Positions 41,703 to 50,482 of a DNA stretch of 64,000 nt are shown here, one piece after another. Position numbers and translations under genes: made by a program. Origin of the DNA: Planomonospora sp. ID82291 (GTDB taxonomy: Bacteria; Actinomycetota; Actinomycetes; Streptosporangiales; Streptosporangiaceae); NCBI RefSeq assembly GCF_015711645.1, contig NZ_JABTEX010000007.1, forward strand, positions 1 to 64,000, given 5' to 3'. How positions within the stretch are numbered: the first letter of the stretch is position 1; each line of letters opens with the position of its first letter. A model generated the notes under the pieces. The model worked only from the letters and a program-made list of their open reading frames with translations, was not told the origin of the DNA and did no database searches.

Positions 41703-42935
41703 CTACTTGTAGGTGACGTCGCTCTTGGTGACCTTGCAGTTGGAGTCGTTCCAGCCTTCACCGATGTAGCTGGGTTCGGAGCCCTTGCTGACGCCCTTGT
41801 ACTTGCCGCAGACGGTGGCGCCGCCGTCGACGACGAGGCGGGTGATGGTGGCGGTGTCGCCCCAGTTGCTGTTGATGCCGGCGACCATGTCGATGTCGGA
41901 GACCAGAACGTTGTCGATCTTCACGTGGCGCTGGTACGAGCTGGAGCAGTTGCCGCACGCCCGGTACAGCTTGCCGGAGCCGTTGAGGTAGAAGCCGGAG
42001 ATGTTGACCGTGCCGTTGCCGTTGTGCTGGAACGTCTTGTCGGAGCCGGACTTGGCGCCGCCGCCGATGACGTAGGAGGTGCCGCCGCCGGTGCCCTTGA
42101 AGGTGGCGGCGTCCTCGCCGATGTCGTTCCACCACACGTTCTTCAGCGTGCAGGTGCCCTCGCAGTGGACGCCGTCGCCGGCGGGGGAGCCGATGATGAC
42201 GTTCTGCAGGGTGCCGCCGTTGGCGATCTTGAACATCGGGTCCTGCGACTCGCCCTGGCCGCCGTCGCCGATGCAGCAGTAGGTCTTCATCCCGCCGTCG
42301 AAGGTGCCGGACACGGACACGGTGCCGGAGATCTTCACCGAGCCCGCCGATGACGGCCACTGGCCGGTCGGAGCGCCCGTACCGGGGTTGCCGGTGGGAG
42401 TGGCGGTCGGGCCGGCGGTCGGGCCGGGGGTCGAGCCGCTGCCGGCGTACGTCTCGAACTCGGCGATCCGCGGTGCGCTGGATGCGCCGGTGATGTCGAA
42501 GGTGAGCTTCTTCAACGAGGTCGAGGAGAAGGAGATCGTGCTCGGGCTGCCGCTGCCGCTGGCCAGGACGGAGCCGTTGTCGCCGTTGAGCAGACGCCAC
42601 GAGCCGATGGAGCCGCCACCGGAGGCCTGCTTGATGACGGCGCTGCTCACCGTCGTGGCGCTGCTCCACTTGACCGAGACGTAGCCGGTCGTGCCGTTGG
42701 GCGCCCAGTAGGTGCTCGTGCTGCCGTCCTTGACGTTGCCGTAGCTGGTGCCGCCGGCCTTGCTGGAGCCGTCGGCGCCGCCGCTCAGGCTCAGGTTGGT
42801 GCCGATCGCAGCAGCCGACGCGGGGAGCGTCACGGTGGCCACGAGACCGCCGACCAGGGTCGCGGCTGCGGCGATGGCGACCGTCAGGCGGGTCCGGCGC
42901 CGGCGCCGTTTCACATCGGTCATGGATGTTTCCAC
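41703..42935 (-). CDS. Secreted pectate lyase, family PL3, with discoidin-like domain
   Basis: 410 aa. A basic N-terminus (KRRRRRTRL) and export helix precede an F5/8 (discoidin)-like carbohydrate-binding domain (about 45-165, NVKDGSTSTYWAPNG). A Pro/Thr/Gly linker follows, then the PL3 domain (about 195-410): KTYCCIGDGGQGE, AGDGVHCEGTCTLKNVWW, DIGEDAATFKG, GNGTVNISGFYL. These match the parallel beta-helix of PL3. GTG 42935 has GGAGG close upstream; ATG 42923 is the alternative. A LacI operator upstream implies sugar induction. Confidence 0.9.
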   Translation of the reverse strand: METSMTDVKRRRRRTRLTVAIAAAATLVGGLVATVTLPASAAAIGTNLSLSGGADGSSKAGGTSYGNVKDGSTSTYWAPNGTTGYVSVKWSSATTVSSAVIKQASGGGSIGSWRLLNGDNGSVLASGSGSPSTISFSSTSLKKLTFDITGASSAPRIAEFETYAGSGSTPGPTAGPTATPTGNPGTGAPTGQWPSSAGSVKISGTVSVSGTFDGGMKTYCCIGDGGQGESQDPMFKIANGGTLQNVIIGSPAGDGVHCEGTCTLKNVWWNDIGEDAATFKGTGGGTSYVIGGGAKSGSDKTFQHNGNGTVNISGFYLNGSGKLYRACGNCSSSYQRHVKIDNVLVSDIDMVAGINSNWGDTATITRLVVDGGATVCGKYKGVSKGSEPSYIGEGWNDSNCKVTKSDVTYK

Positions 42936-43008
42936 TGTTCCTCCATACTGCCGCCAGGCCTGGGGAAGGCGGGGGCGACGCGGGGTGGGTTCTCCTGGAG
43001 AAGGGGCG

Positions 43009-43022
43009 GGAAAACGCTTTCC
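43009..43022. promoter_or_regulatory. LacI-family operator of the pectate lyase
   Basis: GGAAAACGCTTTCC fits GGAAANCGNTTTCC with the central CG characteristic of LacI-family sites. It is 74 bp upstream of the GTG. Confidence 0.65.
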
Positions 43023-43174
43023 TGGCGGGAACGTAATGCCTCCTATCTGCCTGAGTCAAGAGTGTGAAGTGGTCGGGAAAGATTATTCAGACATGCCGCT
43101 CGGTCCGCGGGTCGTTGACCTGGGGCCGATGCTGCGGAAGCGATGAAAATCGGAATTTTTGCCAGTTTTCGTTC

Positions 43175-43190
43175 TATTTCATATGAAATA
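43175..43190. promoter_or_regulatory. Perfect 16-bp palindrome
   Basis: TATTTCATATGAAATA in an AT-rich patch between the pectate lyase and the ynfA remnant; possible operator of unknown regulator. Confidence 0.45.
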
Positions 43191-43429
43191 CGGCGAGTTT
43201 CGGTGCGGTGGGGATGTCCGGCCGTCGGCGAACCGCGCCTGCCGCCGGGTGTCCCCGAGCTCCGCCCCGGCGTACGGACCGGCCGGCAGCACCGCGCGGA
43301 CGGCCACGTGCATGCCGCTGGTGAGCGGGGAGTCCGGAAGGGTGGATACGGCGGTCGGCGCGGGCGGGCCGAAGACGCTGCCGAGGGCGATGACCGAGCG
43401 TGCGGTCCACCGGGCCGTGGAGGAGCAAC

Positions 43430-43568
43430 GCGAGCCCCGGGCGATGACACCGGCGCCGATCCAGGCCAGGCCGCGCTGCTCGCGCACGCCCTGCCAGATC
43501 AGCCATGCCCCGCCGATCTCGGCGAGCGCGGCCACGGCGAGCAGCAGCAGGGAACGGAGGATCGTCAT
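43430..43568 (-). pseudogene. YnfA-family small membrane protein, 5' remnant
   Basis: The frame from ATG 43568 reads [20 protein letters not shown] then [11 protein letters not shown], the first half of YnfA (UPF0060). It then departs into unrelated sequence, and the downstream YnfA half is absent in all frames. So the gene is truncated or fused to foreign DNA. Confidence 0.55.
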
Positions 43569-43644
43569 GGCAGGTAGTACAGCGCATCCCGGCAGCCGGT
43601 CCTTCGCCGGGCCGCCGCCGGGGGCGGCGCCGCGGGGCGGGCGT

Positions 43645-44007
43645 TCAGCAGCCGCAGCCGTTCCCGCCGCAGCCGCAGCCTCCCGCCGCGGCTGCCCGCG
43701 AGGCGCGGCGGCGGTGCAGCCACCACATGCCCGCGGCGGCGGCGATCAGCAGACCGGAGACGGCCAGCAGCATCTGCTCGGCCAGCGCGGCACCGGTGCC
43801 GGTGAGCAGCCCGGCGCCGATCAGCAACGGCAGGGCGCAGCAGGCCGCGCACGCCCCAGCCGCGAGGGCGGCGGTGACCTTGCTGCGCAGCGGCGGCCCG
43901 CCGTCCGTGCCGGACCTGTTCGGCCGCTCGTTCGGCCGCCGGCCGGGAGCCGACAGGGACACCGGCACAGGCTCGGCCGGTGCGCGATGGTCATCGTGGA
44001 TGCTCAC
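43645..44007 (-). CDS. Small Cys-rich membrane protein, metal transport-like
   Basis: 120 aa. Two transmembrane helices: [21 protein letters not shown] with a CxxCC motif, and [19 protein letters not shown]. The C-terminus GGCGCGGNGCGC is cysteine-rich. The pattern recalls MerT/MerC-type metal import proteins. It starts five bases after the MerR gene, so the pair likely forms a metal-responsive operon. Confidence 0.65.
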   Translation of the reverse strand: MSIHDDHRAPAEPVPVSLSAPGRRPNERPNRSGTDGGPPLRSKVTAALAAGACAACCALPLLIGAGLLTGTGAALAEQMLLAVSGLLIAAAAGMWWLHRRRASRAAAAGGCGCGGNGCGC

Positions 44008-44012
44008 GGCGG

Positions 44013-44588
44013 TCAGTGCTCCTCAGGAGTGCGGTCGCCGGCCAGGTCGGCGAACGGCAGCGGGCAGTCGGGACAGGAGCAGTGGGTCAGGCTGTCGCAA
44101 CCCGCGCTCACCACCGCGCTGAGCGCGCGCCGGATGGTGCTCAGGTCGGCGATCCGCGCGTCCACCTCATCGATCTTGGCCTGGGCGCGGGCACGCAGGT
44201 CCGGCGTGGGGTGGCCGCGCCGGCCGGTGTCGATCAGCTCGGCCACCTCCTCCAACGTGAAGCCGAGCCGCTGCGCCGCTTTGATCACCGCCAGCAGGGT
44301 GACGGTCTGCGGCGGATAGGCGCGGTGCCCGCCGGGACTGCGCCGCGGTTCGGCGATCAGCCCGCGGCGCTCGTAGTAGCGCAGGGTCTGGAGGTTGACC
44401 CCTGCCTGCTCGGCCACCTGCCCGCTGCGCAGGTACGGCCCATCGAGGTCCTGTCTCACACCGACCGCCCCGTTACGGCCGTTGCGGCGGCGCGCTCGTG
44501 CGTCGAACTCGGCCACGCGCAGCGGCTGCTCAGCGGTGGGCAGGGTGCACGCCGAGGGCGCCCATCCCTGCGTGGTGTCCTGGGTCAT
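44013..44588 (-). CDS. MerR-family heavy-metal regulator with N-terminal extension
   Basis: 191 aa. The MerR DNA-binding domain is at about 53-120 (YLRSGQVAEQAGVNLQTLRYYERRG). The dimerisation helix and metal-binding loop follow, with Cys in VSAGCDSLTHCSCPDCPL. The first 43 residues (ending ARRRNGRNG) are not MerR; SACTLPTAEQPLRVAEFD resembles the start of a short protein family often next to actinomycete MerR genes. ATG 44588 is favoured by the promoter placement; GTG 44459 would give a plain MerR. Confidence 0.85.
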   Translation of the reverse strand: MTQDTTQGWAPSACTLPTAEQPLRVAEFDARARRRNGRNGAVGVRQDLDGPYLRSGQVAEQAGVNLQTLRYYERRGLIAEPRRSPGGHRAYPPQTVTLLAVIKAAQRLGFTLEEVAELIDTGRRGHPTPDLRARAQAKIDEVDARIADLSTIRRALSAVVSAGCDSLTHCSCPDCPLPFADLAGDRTPEEH

Positions 44589-44923
44589 GTCTCGACGATA
44601 AACCTGTACTCAGGTACGGGATGCAAGCCCTCTGCTCGACCTTGCGGAGGAAGGCAGTGCCCGGTCGTCACCATCGGCTTGTCACTCGCGCTTCCCATGG
44701 AGAAAGCGGTCGTGCACCCCTTGCCCCGGTGTCGGTGGTCGCTGTAAAGGAGGGCCCGCCGTTGACCTCTCCGGCATCCTCCTGCCGGTTGTCGGCAGCG
44801 GTGGTGGTAGCGGCGGCGGTACAGGTGGGTGAAGGTGGCCGCGCCGTACACCAGGTCGGTGAAGACGACCGGGCGCTCACGGCGGACCAGGTCCCAGCGG
44901 AGCGGCCGGTTCGGGACCGTCAT
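44585..44923 (-). CDS. Possible small protein coupled to DUF4291 gene (uncertain)
   Basis: 112 aa from ATG 44923, which overlaps the DUF4291 stop. VPNRPLRWDLVRRERPVV looks protein-like; the rest is His/Arg-rich and unconvincing, and the 3' end overlaps the MerR promoter and start. I see nothing else in 44,627-44,919. Confidence 0.3.
   Translation of the reverse strand: MTVPNRPLRWDLVRRERPVVFTDLVYGAATFTHLYRRRYHHRCRQPAGGCRRGQRRALLYSDHRHRGKGCTTAFSMGSASDKPMVTTGHCLPPQGRAEGLHPVPEYRFIVET
44596..44626 (-). promoter_or_regulatory. MerR-type promoter/operator, probably leaderless
   Basis: Minus strand: -35 TTGCAT (44626-44621), a 19-bp spacer with the dyad CCCGTACCTGAGTACAGG, and -10 TTATCG (44601-44596). 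The 19-bp spacing and GTAC-N4-GTAC dyad are MerR hallmarks. The ATG lies seven bases past the -10. Confidence 0.7.
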
Positions 44924-45678
44924 GGGCCGTGCTCGCCGTGGGGCCCGGCCGTTCCGTCCGGGCTCACCCGGGTCCGTCCTGCGCCGTCGGGCACTGCGGG
45001 GGCCGGTGCCCGTCCGGTGTCGTCCACCGTGGCGCCGACGACCCGCGCGAGGTCCGGCGGCAGCGGGTAGGGACGCTCGGCCGGAAGGAGACCGGCCACC
45101 TGCCCGCGGGCCCGGACGGCCGCATGGACATCGCGGGCCCGGACGGCCGCATGGACATCGCGGGCCCGGACGGCCGCATGGACATCGCGGGCCCGGTCGG
45201 TGACGTCGGTGATGGAGACGGTCCAGTCCTCGACGTAGCGGCGCACGGCCTCGCCGGACAGGCCGATCTGGATGGACCGGTACGGCAGGGCGTTCAGGTG
45301 CGGGTCGCGCTCGGGGTCCCACTGGACGCGGACCGGGCTGCGGCGCAGCCGGCGCGCCCAGGCCTCGCGGCCGGCGTCGTCGGCGTCGCGACCGGGGTGA
45401 CTCGGGCAGGAGCGGGCCAGCGCCCACTCGAAGCCCTCGCGGGTGATCTCGACCGCCAGGATGCGGGACTGTCCGGGCTTGGCGGCCCAGCCGCAGCGGT
45501 ACATCATCCACAGGAACGACGGCTTGATCCAGGTCATCCGTTCCCGTTTGAACGGCGGGACGAACCGCTGCGCCGCGACGGCGGGGTCGGCGATGAGCGG
45601 GTCATAGGCCTGGTAGACGGTGACGGAGTCGTCGGTGTACACCGCGCGGATCTGCCGGTAGGGCGGGGACATGCCCAC
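44920..45678 (-). CDS. DUF4291 family protein with repeat insertion
   Basis: 252 aa. Residues 8-85 are classic DUF4291: IRAVYTDDSVTVYQAYDP and FKRERMTWIKPSFLWMMYR, then QSRILAVEITREGFEWAL. The function of DUF4291 is not established. A 27-bp tandem repeat inserts RARDVHAAV three times near residue 165. The start ATG is 45678; no clear ribosome-binding site (GGGCGG). Confidence 0.8.
   Translation of the reverse strand: MGMSPPYRQIRAVYTDDSVTVYQAYDPLIADPAVAAQRFVPPFKRERMTWIKPSFLWMMYRCGWAAKPGQSRILAVEITREGFEWALARSCPSHPGRDADDAGREAWARRLRRSPVRVQWDPERDPHLNALPYRSIQIGLSGEAVRRYVEDWTVSITDVTDRARDVHAAVRARDVHAAVRARDVHAAVRARGQVAGLLPAERPYPLPPDLARVVGATVDDTGRAPAPAVPDGAGRTRVSPDGTAGPHGEHGP
45106..45190 (-). repeat. 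27-bp in-frame minisatellite in DUF4291 gene
   Basis: Three near-perfect copies of a unit containing GGCCCGGACGGCCGCATGGA, encoding RARDVHAAV on the minus strand. Confidence 0.85.
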
Positions 45679-45786
45679 CAGCGTGACGAAACCGGTCCCG
45701 CCTGGGCAACACGATTACCGCCGGCCGACGCCTGGCGGACGGCCGAGACGCCTCGGCAGGCCGGCGGTGGAGGCCTGCCGTTGCCC

Positions 45787-45836
45787 GGCCTCGGGGAACA
45801 TCGGTACAGCGGTTAACGCTAAGCCGGTGATCATGG
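45787..45836 (+). repeat. Left terminal inverted repeat of Tn3 element
   Basis: Begins GGCCTCGGGGAACATC and includes GGTTAACGCTAAG. Inverted copy at 55,068-55,117 with a single difference (G/A). Confidence 0.92.
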
Positions 45837-45918
45837 CGTCTAGCACAGGTGGCAGGCCCGGCGGCGAGGTTCGGCGGAAGATCCCTGAGTGGCTTCGGGC
45901 GCCGATAGCTTCGCGCTC

Positions 45919-46597
45919 ATGCCAGTGGAGTTCCTGACCGACGAGCAGGCGGCGTCGTACGGCAAGTTCAACGAGGAGCCGACCCGCCCGGAGCTGGAGC
46001 GGTTCTTCTTCTTGGATGACGAGGACCGCAGGCTGATCGCGAAGCGGCGCGGGGACCACAGCCGACTCGGGTTCGCCCTCCAGACGTGCACCGTGCGCTA
46101 CATCGGCCGGTTCCTCCCGGACGACCCGCTGGACGTGCCGTGGGTCGTGGTCGAGCACCTGGCCGCCCAGCTCGGCATCGAGGACGTCTCGTGCGTGAAG
46201 CGGTATACCGAGCGCAAGCTGACGGCGTACGAGCACGCGTGGGAGATCCGGGACGCCTACGAGTACCGCGAGTACGAGGATGCGGAGTGGTCGCGGCGGT
46301 TCCGTACGTTCCTGCACGGGCGGGCGTGGACGCACGCCGAGGGGCCGGTGGCGCTTTTCAACCAGGCGGTGGGCTGGTTGCGCCGTCACAGGGTGCTGCT
46401 GCCGGGGGTGAGCGTGTTGGCCCGGCAGGTGTCGGAGGCCCGGAAGGTCGCGGAGAAGCGGCTGCACGCCACGGTCGTGGGGGCCGCTCGCCGCGCTGAC
46501 CCGGCGTTGCCAGGCGAGCTGGTGGCGACGCTGAAGACTCCGGAGGGGTCGAGGTTCTCGGAGCTGGAGCGGCTGCGCCGGCCGCCGACGCGGACAA
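45919..46597 (+). pseudogene. tnpA: Tn3 transposase TnpA, N-terminal part
   Basis: From ATG 45919 the frame gives VEFLTDEQAASYGKF, RFFFLDDEDRRLIAKRRGDH, LGFALQTCTVRYIGRFLPDD, CVKRYTERKLTAYEHAWEI: the DUF4158 DNA-binding N-terminal domain of Tn3 transposases. It ends at the IS1634 left repeat. Roughly 540 residues of a normal TnpA, including the first two catalytic Asp, are missing. Confidence 0.88.
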
Positions 46598-46754
46598 CCC
46601 GCGTTCCGCGTAATTCGGGGTCCCTAGAGGTCGGTGCGGGCCGAACGTGCTGGTCAGCGGCTCGGACTGGGGCTGACAGACCAGATTCGCCTAGAGACGC
46701 GATTTCGGTGATTCGACTGCGGCGGCCTGGGCAGGACGTCTATGGTCTAGAGCC

Positions 46755-48473
46755 GTGTACGTGAAGACGACGAAGCGGGAGAACAAGTCCGGGACGGTCC
46801 GCTACCTGCACCTGGCCCACAACGAGTGGGACCCGGTCAAAGGCCGGGCCGTCCCGAAGGTGCTGTTCACCTTCGGCCGCGAAGACGAACTCGACCGCGA
46901 AGCGGTCCGGCGGCTGGTCGCGTCTCTATCACGGCTGCTGGAACCAGGCGAAGCCCTGGCCGCGACGGCGGCCGCCGACCTGGAGTTCACCTCCTCGGTG
47001 CCGTTCGGCGGCACCCACGTCCTCGACCATCTGTGGCGGCGTCTGAAGATCGACCAGATCGTCGGCCGGGTCGGCCAGCCCAAGCGGGGCCGCCGCCGGA
47101 ACATGACCACCACCGAGCGGGTGCTGTTCGGCCTGGTCGCCAACCGGGCGCTGGCACCATCGTCGAAGCTGGCCGCCGCGGACTGGATCACCCATGACGT
47201 CCACATCGACGGACTGCCCGGCACCGACGACGACGCGTGCCACCGAGCGATGGACTGGCTGCACGAGGTGAAAGACGATCTGGAAAAGCAGGTGTTCGAC
47301 GAGGTCGCCAACCTGCTGAACCTCGAAGTCGACCTGCTGTTCTTCGACACCACCAGCACCTACTTCGAACTCGAGCAGCCCGATGAGCCCGTCACTCGCG
47401 ACATCCGCGGAGACCGGGTGCCCGACGGCGAGGCCGGCGACGGCCACGAGGGCACGCCCACGGGATTTCGGACCTACGGCAAGTCGAAGGACTCCCGCGA
47501 CGATCTGCCGCAGATCGTGATCGGGATGGCCGTCACCCGGGACGGGATCCCGGTCCGCTGCTGGTGCTGGCCCGGCAACGCCTCCGACCAGCGCCTGATC
47601 CGCCAGGTCAAGGACGACATGCGGGACTGGACCCTGTCGAAGATCGTATGGGTGACCGACCGGGGCTTCTCCTCCGCCGAAAACCGCCGCTACCTGCGGC
47701 AAGGCGACCACGCCTACATCATCGGGGAGAAACTCCGCTCCGGCTCACCCGAGGTGAAGGCCGCCCTGTCACGGCAGGGCCGCTACACCGACATCTCCGG
47801 CAACATGCGGATCAAGGAAGTACGGATCAGCGACACCGACCGGTTCGTCATCTGCTGCAACCCCGAAGCGGCCGAACGCGACGCACACATGCGCGCCCAG
47901 CTGCTGGCCCAGCTCACCGACCTGATCGACGGCTCCGATGCGTTGAGCGAGTTCAAGCGCGGCGAGCTGCGCGGGAAGATCGCCGCCAAGCCGGGCCTGA
48001 ACCGCTACCTGCGCACGACACCGGCCGGCAAGCTCCGCCTCGACACCACGAAGATCAAAGCCGAGGAGAACCTGGACGGCAAGTACCTGCTGCGCTGCAG
48101 CGACCCTCACCTGAGCGCCGAGGACATCGCCGTCGGCTACAAGCAGTTACTGGAGGTCGAGCGGGGCTGGCGGGACATGAAACAGATCATCGACCTGCGG
48201 CCGGTCTATCACCGGCTCGAAGAACGCATCCGCGCCCACGTCATCCTCTGCTGGCTCGCGCTGCTGCTCATCCGGATCATCGAGATCACCACCGGCAGCA
48301 CCTGGCCTGCCTGCCGCCGTGAGCTCGAGCGGCTCCACCTGGGCACCTTCACCGGCCCCGCCGGGCTGTTCCGGCAGGTCACCGCCCTGTCCAAGCCCCA
48401 GCAGGACCTGCTGGCCAAGCTCGCCGTCCCTGCCCCCAAGCAGGTCATCGACTTGCAACCCTCAGCGCGCTGA
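46755..48473 (+). CDS. IS1634-family transposase
   Basis: 572 aa. DDE features: LLFFDTTSTYFELE (first Asp), WVTDRGFSSAENRRYL (second Asp), and YKQLLEVERGWRDMKQIIDLRPVYH (the Y-2-R-3-E-6-K-like Glu block). The C-terminus VLCWLALLLIRIIE type helix follows. Appears intact. GTG 46755 start. Confidence 0.92.
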   Translation: MYVKTTKRENKSGTVRYLHLAHNEWDPVKGRAVPKVLFTFGREDELDREAVRRLVASLSRLLEPGEALAATAAADLEFTSSVPFGGTHVLDHLWRRLKIDQIVGRVGQPKRGRRRNMTTTERVLFGLVANRALAPSSKLAAADWITHDVHIDGLPGTDDDACHRAMDWLHEVKDDLEKQVFDEVANLLNLEVDLLFFDTTSTYFELEQPDEPVTRDIRGDRVPDGEAGDGHEGTPTGFRTYGKSKDSRDDLPQIVIGMAVTRDGIPVRCWCWPGNASDQRLIRQVKDDMRDWTLSKIVWVTDRGFSSAENRRYLRQGDHAYIIGEKLRSGSPEVKAALSRQGRYTDISGNMRIKEVRISDTDRFVICCNPEAAERDAHMRAQLLAQLTDLIDGSDALSEFKRGELRGKIAAKPGLNRYLRTTPAGKLRLDTTKIKAEENLDGKYLLRCSDPHLSAEDIAVGYKQLLEVERGWRDMKQIIDLRPVYHRLEERIRAHVILCWLALLLIRIIEITTGSTWPACRRELERLHLGTFTGPAGLFRQVTALSKPQQDLLAKLAVPAPKQVIDLQPSAR

Positions 48474-48492
48474 CCAGCCAGAACACCACCGC

Positions 48493-49681
48493 CTAGTGAG
48501 CTGGTCCTGAGTTCCGAGGTCGCCACATGAGTCGCATCCCGCCTCAAACCGAGGACGGGATGCGACGGCATCAGGCCATGCGATGTGCTGGAGGAATGGG
48601 AGACACCAGACTCCAGCCGCTGGTTCTGTCCCCGGCCGAGCGGCTGACACTGCAGGGATGGGCCCAACGCCGCACCACCGCGCAAGGACTGGCCCTGCGC
48701 GCCCGGATTGTGCTGGCCTGCGCCGATGGAGGCAGCAACATGGCGGTGGCCGGACGGCTACGGGTCGACCGCAAGACCGTGGCCCGCTGGCGCAGCCGGT
48801 TCCTGGCCCGCCGCCTGAACGGCCTGAGCGACGAGCCTCGCCCCGGGGTCCCACGGACCATTACCGACGCCCAGGTGGAGGAGGTGGTGGTTCGCACTCT
48901 GGAGGAGGTGCCCCAGGGCACGACACACTGGTCGAAACGGGAACTGGCCCAACAGGTGGGCATCTCGCCCACCAGCGTGCTGCGGATCTGGCGAGCCTTC
49001 GGCCTGCAGCCCTGGCGGACCCAGGATTTCGTGATCTCTCCGGACCCGCTGCTGATCGACAAGATCCGTGACGTGGTCGGGCTGTATCTGGCCCCGCCGA
49101 CGGACGCGGTCGTGTTCGCGGTGGACGAGAAACCCCACATCCAGGCGGTGGGGCGTACCGCACCGGTGCTGCCGATGCTGCCGGGAGTCCCCGAGCGGCG
49201 CAGTTTCGACTACGTCCGGCACGGCACCGTGGACCTGTTCGCGGCGCTGAACACCGCGACCGGCACAGTGATCGGCCGGCTGTCGGCCCGGCACCGGGCC
49301 GTCGATTTCCGGGACTTCCTGGACCAGATCGACCGCCAGACCGAGACCGGCCTGGCGGTTCATGTGATCTGTGACAACCTTTCGGCGCATAAGGCTCCGG
49401 CGGTGCATCACTGGCTGCTGGCGCACCCGCGTTTCGCCTTGCACTTCACCCCGACCTACGCCTCCTGGATCAACCAGGTCGAGCGCTGGTTCGCCGAGTT
49501 GGAGCGGTGCTGTCTGCACCGCGGGGTGTTCTGTTCACTGGACGCACTCACCACCGCTCTGGAGCACTGGATCAAGGTCTGGAACGACAAGGCCCGGCCC
49601 TTCCGATGGACCAAGAGCGCCGACCAGATCCTCAACAGGATCTGCCGCTACTGCGACAGGATCTCCGGACCAGCTCACTAG
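48493..49681 (+). mobile_element. IS630-family element nested in IS1634
   Basis: Perfect terminal inverted repeats CTAGTGAGCTGGTCC (48493-48507) and GGACCAGCTCACTAG (49667-49681). The terminal TA fits IS630 target specificity (TA duplication). About 1.19 kb. Confidence 0.88.
48527..49681 (+). CDS. IS630-family transposase
   Basis: 384 aa. N-terminal helix-turn-helix (SNMAVAGRLRVDRKTVARWRS), then the DDE domain: AVDEKPHIQAV, HVICDNLSAHKAPAV, and FTPTYASWINQVERWFAELE with the final Glu. Looks intact. ATG 48527 has GAGG eight bases upstream; ATG 48596 is an alternative with poor spacing. The stop lies in the right repeat. Confidence 0.92.
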   Translation: MSRIPPQTEDGMRRHQAMRCAGGMGDTRLQPLVLSPAERLTLQGWAQRRTTAQGLALRARIVLACADGGSNMAVAGRLRVDRKTVARWRSRFLARRLNGLSDEPRPGVPRTITDAQVEEVVVRTLEEVPQGTTHWSKRELAQQVGISPTSVLRIWRAFGLQPWRTQDFVISPDPLLIDKIRDVVGLYLAPPTDAVVFAVDEKPHIQAVGRTAPVLPMLPGVPERRSFDYVRHGTVDLFAALNTATGTVIGRLSARHRAVDFRDFLDQIDRQTETGLAVHVICDNLSAHKAPAVHHWLLAHPRFALHFTPTYASWINQVERWFAELERCCLHRGVFCSLDALTTALEHWIKVWNDKARPFRWTKSADQILNRICRYCDRISGPAH

Positions 49682-49771
49682 AGAAACGCCCTCCAGGCGG
49701 ACACACCCATGTCAGCCCAGCTCACGCCCCATATCCGGCTCTCCAGGCCGCTGAATTACGCGGAACGCGGG

Positions 49772-50482
49772 CTGGACGACCAACGGTTTTGGAGGGCCAC
49801 GATGCCCGGAGTCGAGACCGGCACCTACGGTGCGGTAGAGGACCTGGCACGCAACCGCGTGAACCTGAGCAAGGTGATCACTCACTGGCCCGACATGCTG
49901 AAGGTCGCCGGTTCCCTGGTCACCAACCAGGTCCGCGCCTACGACCTGCTGCGGATGTTCGGCCGTGACGGCCGCCCCACCCCGCTGGGCGCCGCGTTCG
50001 CGGAGTACGGGCGGATCGCCAAGACCGAGCACCTGCTGCGCGTGGTCGACCCGGTGGACGACACCTACCGGCGGCAGATGAACCGGCAGCTCACCGTGCA
50101 GGAGTCCCGCCACAAGCTCGCCCGGGACGTCTGCCACGGCAAGAGGGGCACCATCCACCAGGCGTACCGGGAAGGGATGGAGGATCAGCTCGGCGCGCTT
50201 GGCCTGGTCCTCAACGCCATCGTCGCGCTTGGCCTGGTCCTCAACGCCATCGTGCTGTGGACCACGAAGTACATCGACGCCGCTGTCGCCCAGCTTCGCG
50301 CCGAGGGGCACGAGATCCGCGACGAGGACATCGCACGTCTCTCCCCGCTCAAGCACCGCAACCTGAACCTGCTCGGCCGCTACAGCTTCACCGCCTCAAC
50401 CCCGGCCGTCGGCGCCCTGCGCCCGCTGCGCGACCCGGACGCACCGGAGCTGGACGAGGACGACGACGGCAGTAGGGACTAG
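49772..50482 (+). pseudogene. tnpA: Tn3 transposase TnpA, C-terminal part
   Basis: After the IS the frame reads DLARNRVNLSKVITHWPDML, VRAYDLLRMFGRDGRPTPLG, YRRQMNRQLTVQESRHKLAR (with the last catalytic Glu) and GMEDQLGALGLVLNAIV, then RLSPLKHRNLNLLGRYSF. This is the end of the Tn3 DDE domain. A 30-bp tandem duplication repeats ALGLVLNAIV. The stop TAG is at the IS5 boundary. Confidence 0.88.
50195..50254 (+). repeat. 30-bp tandem duplication in tnpA 3' part
   Basis: Two copies of a 30-bp unit (GCGCTTGGCCTGGTCCTCAA...), encoding ALGLVLNAIV twice. Normal Tn3 transposases have it once. Confidence 0.85.

Larger units (their letters stand above)
46598..49771 (+). mobile_element. IS1634-family element carrying a nested IS630
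   Basis: Inverted repeats CCCGCGTTCCGCGTAATTC at 46,598-46,616 and 49,753-49,771 (19/19). It lies in Tn3 tnpA. Its right part is interrupted by the IS630 copy. No target duplication is seen, and the deletion of tnpA implies a rearrangement at insertion. Confidence 0.8.
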
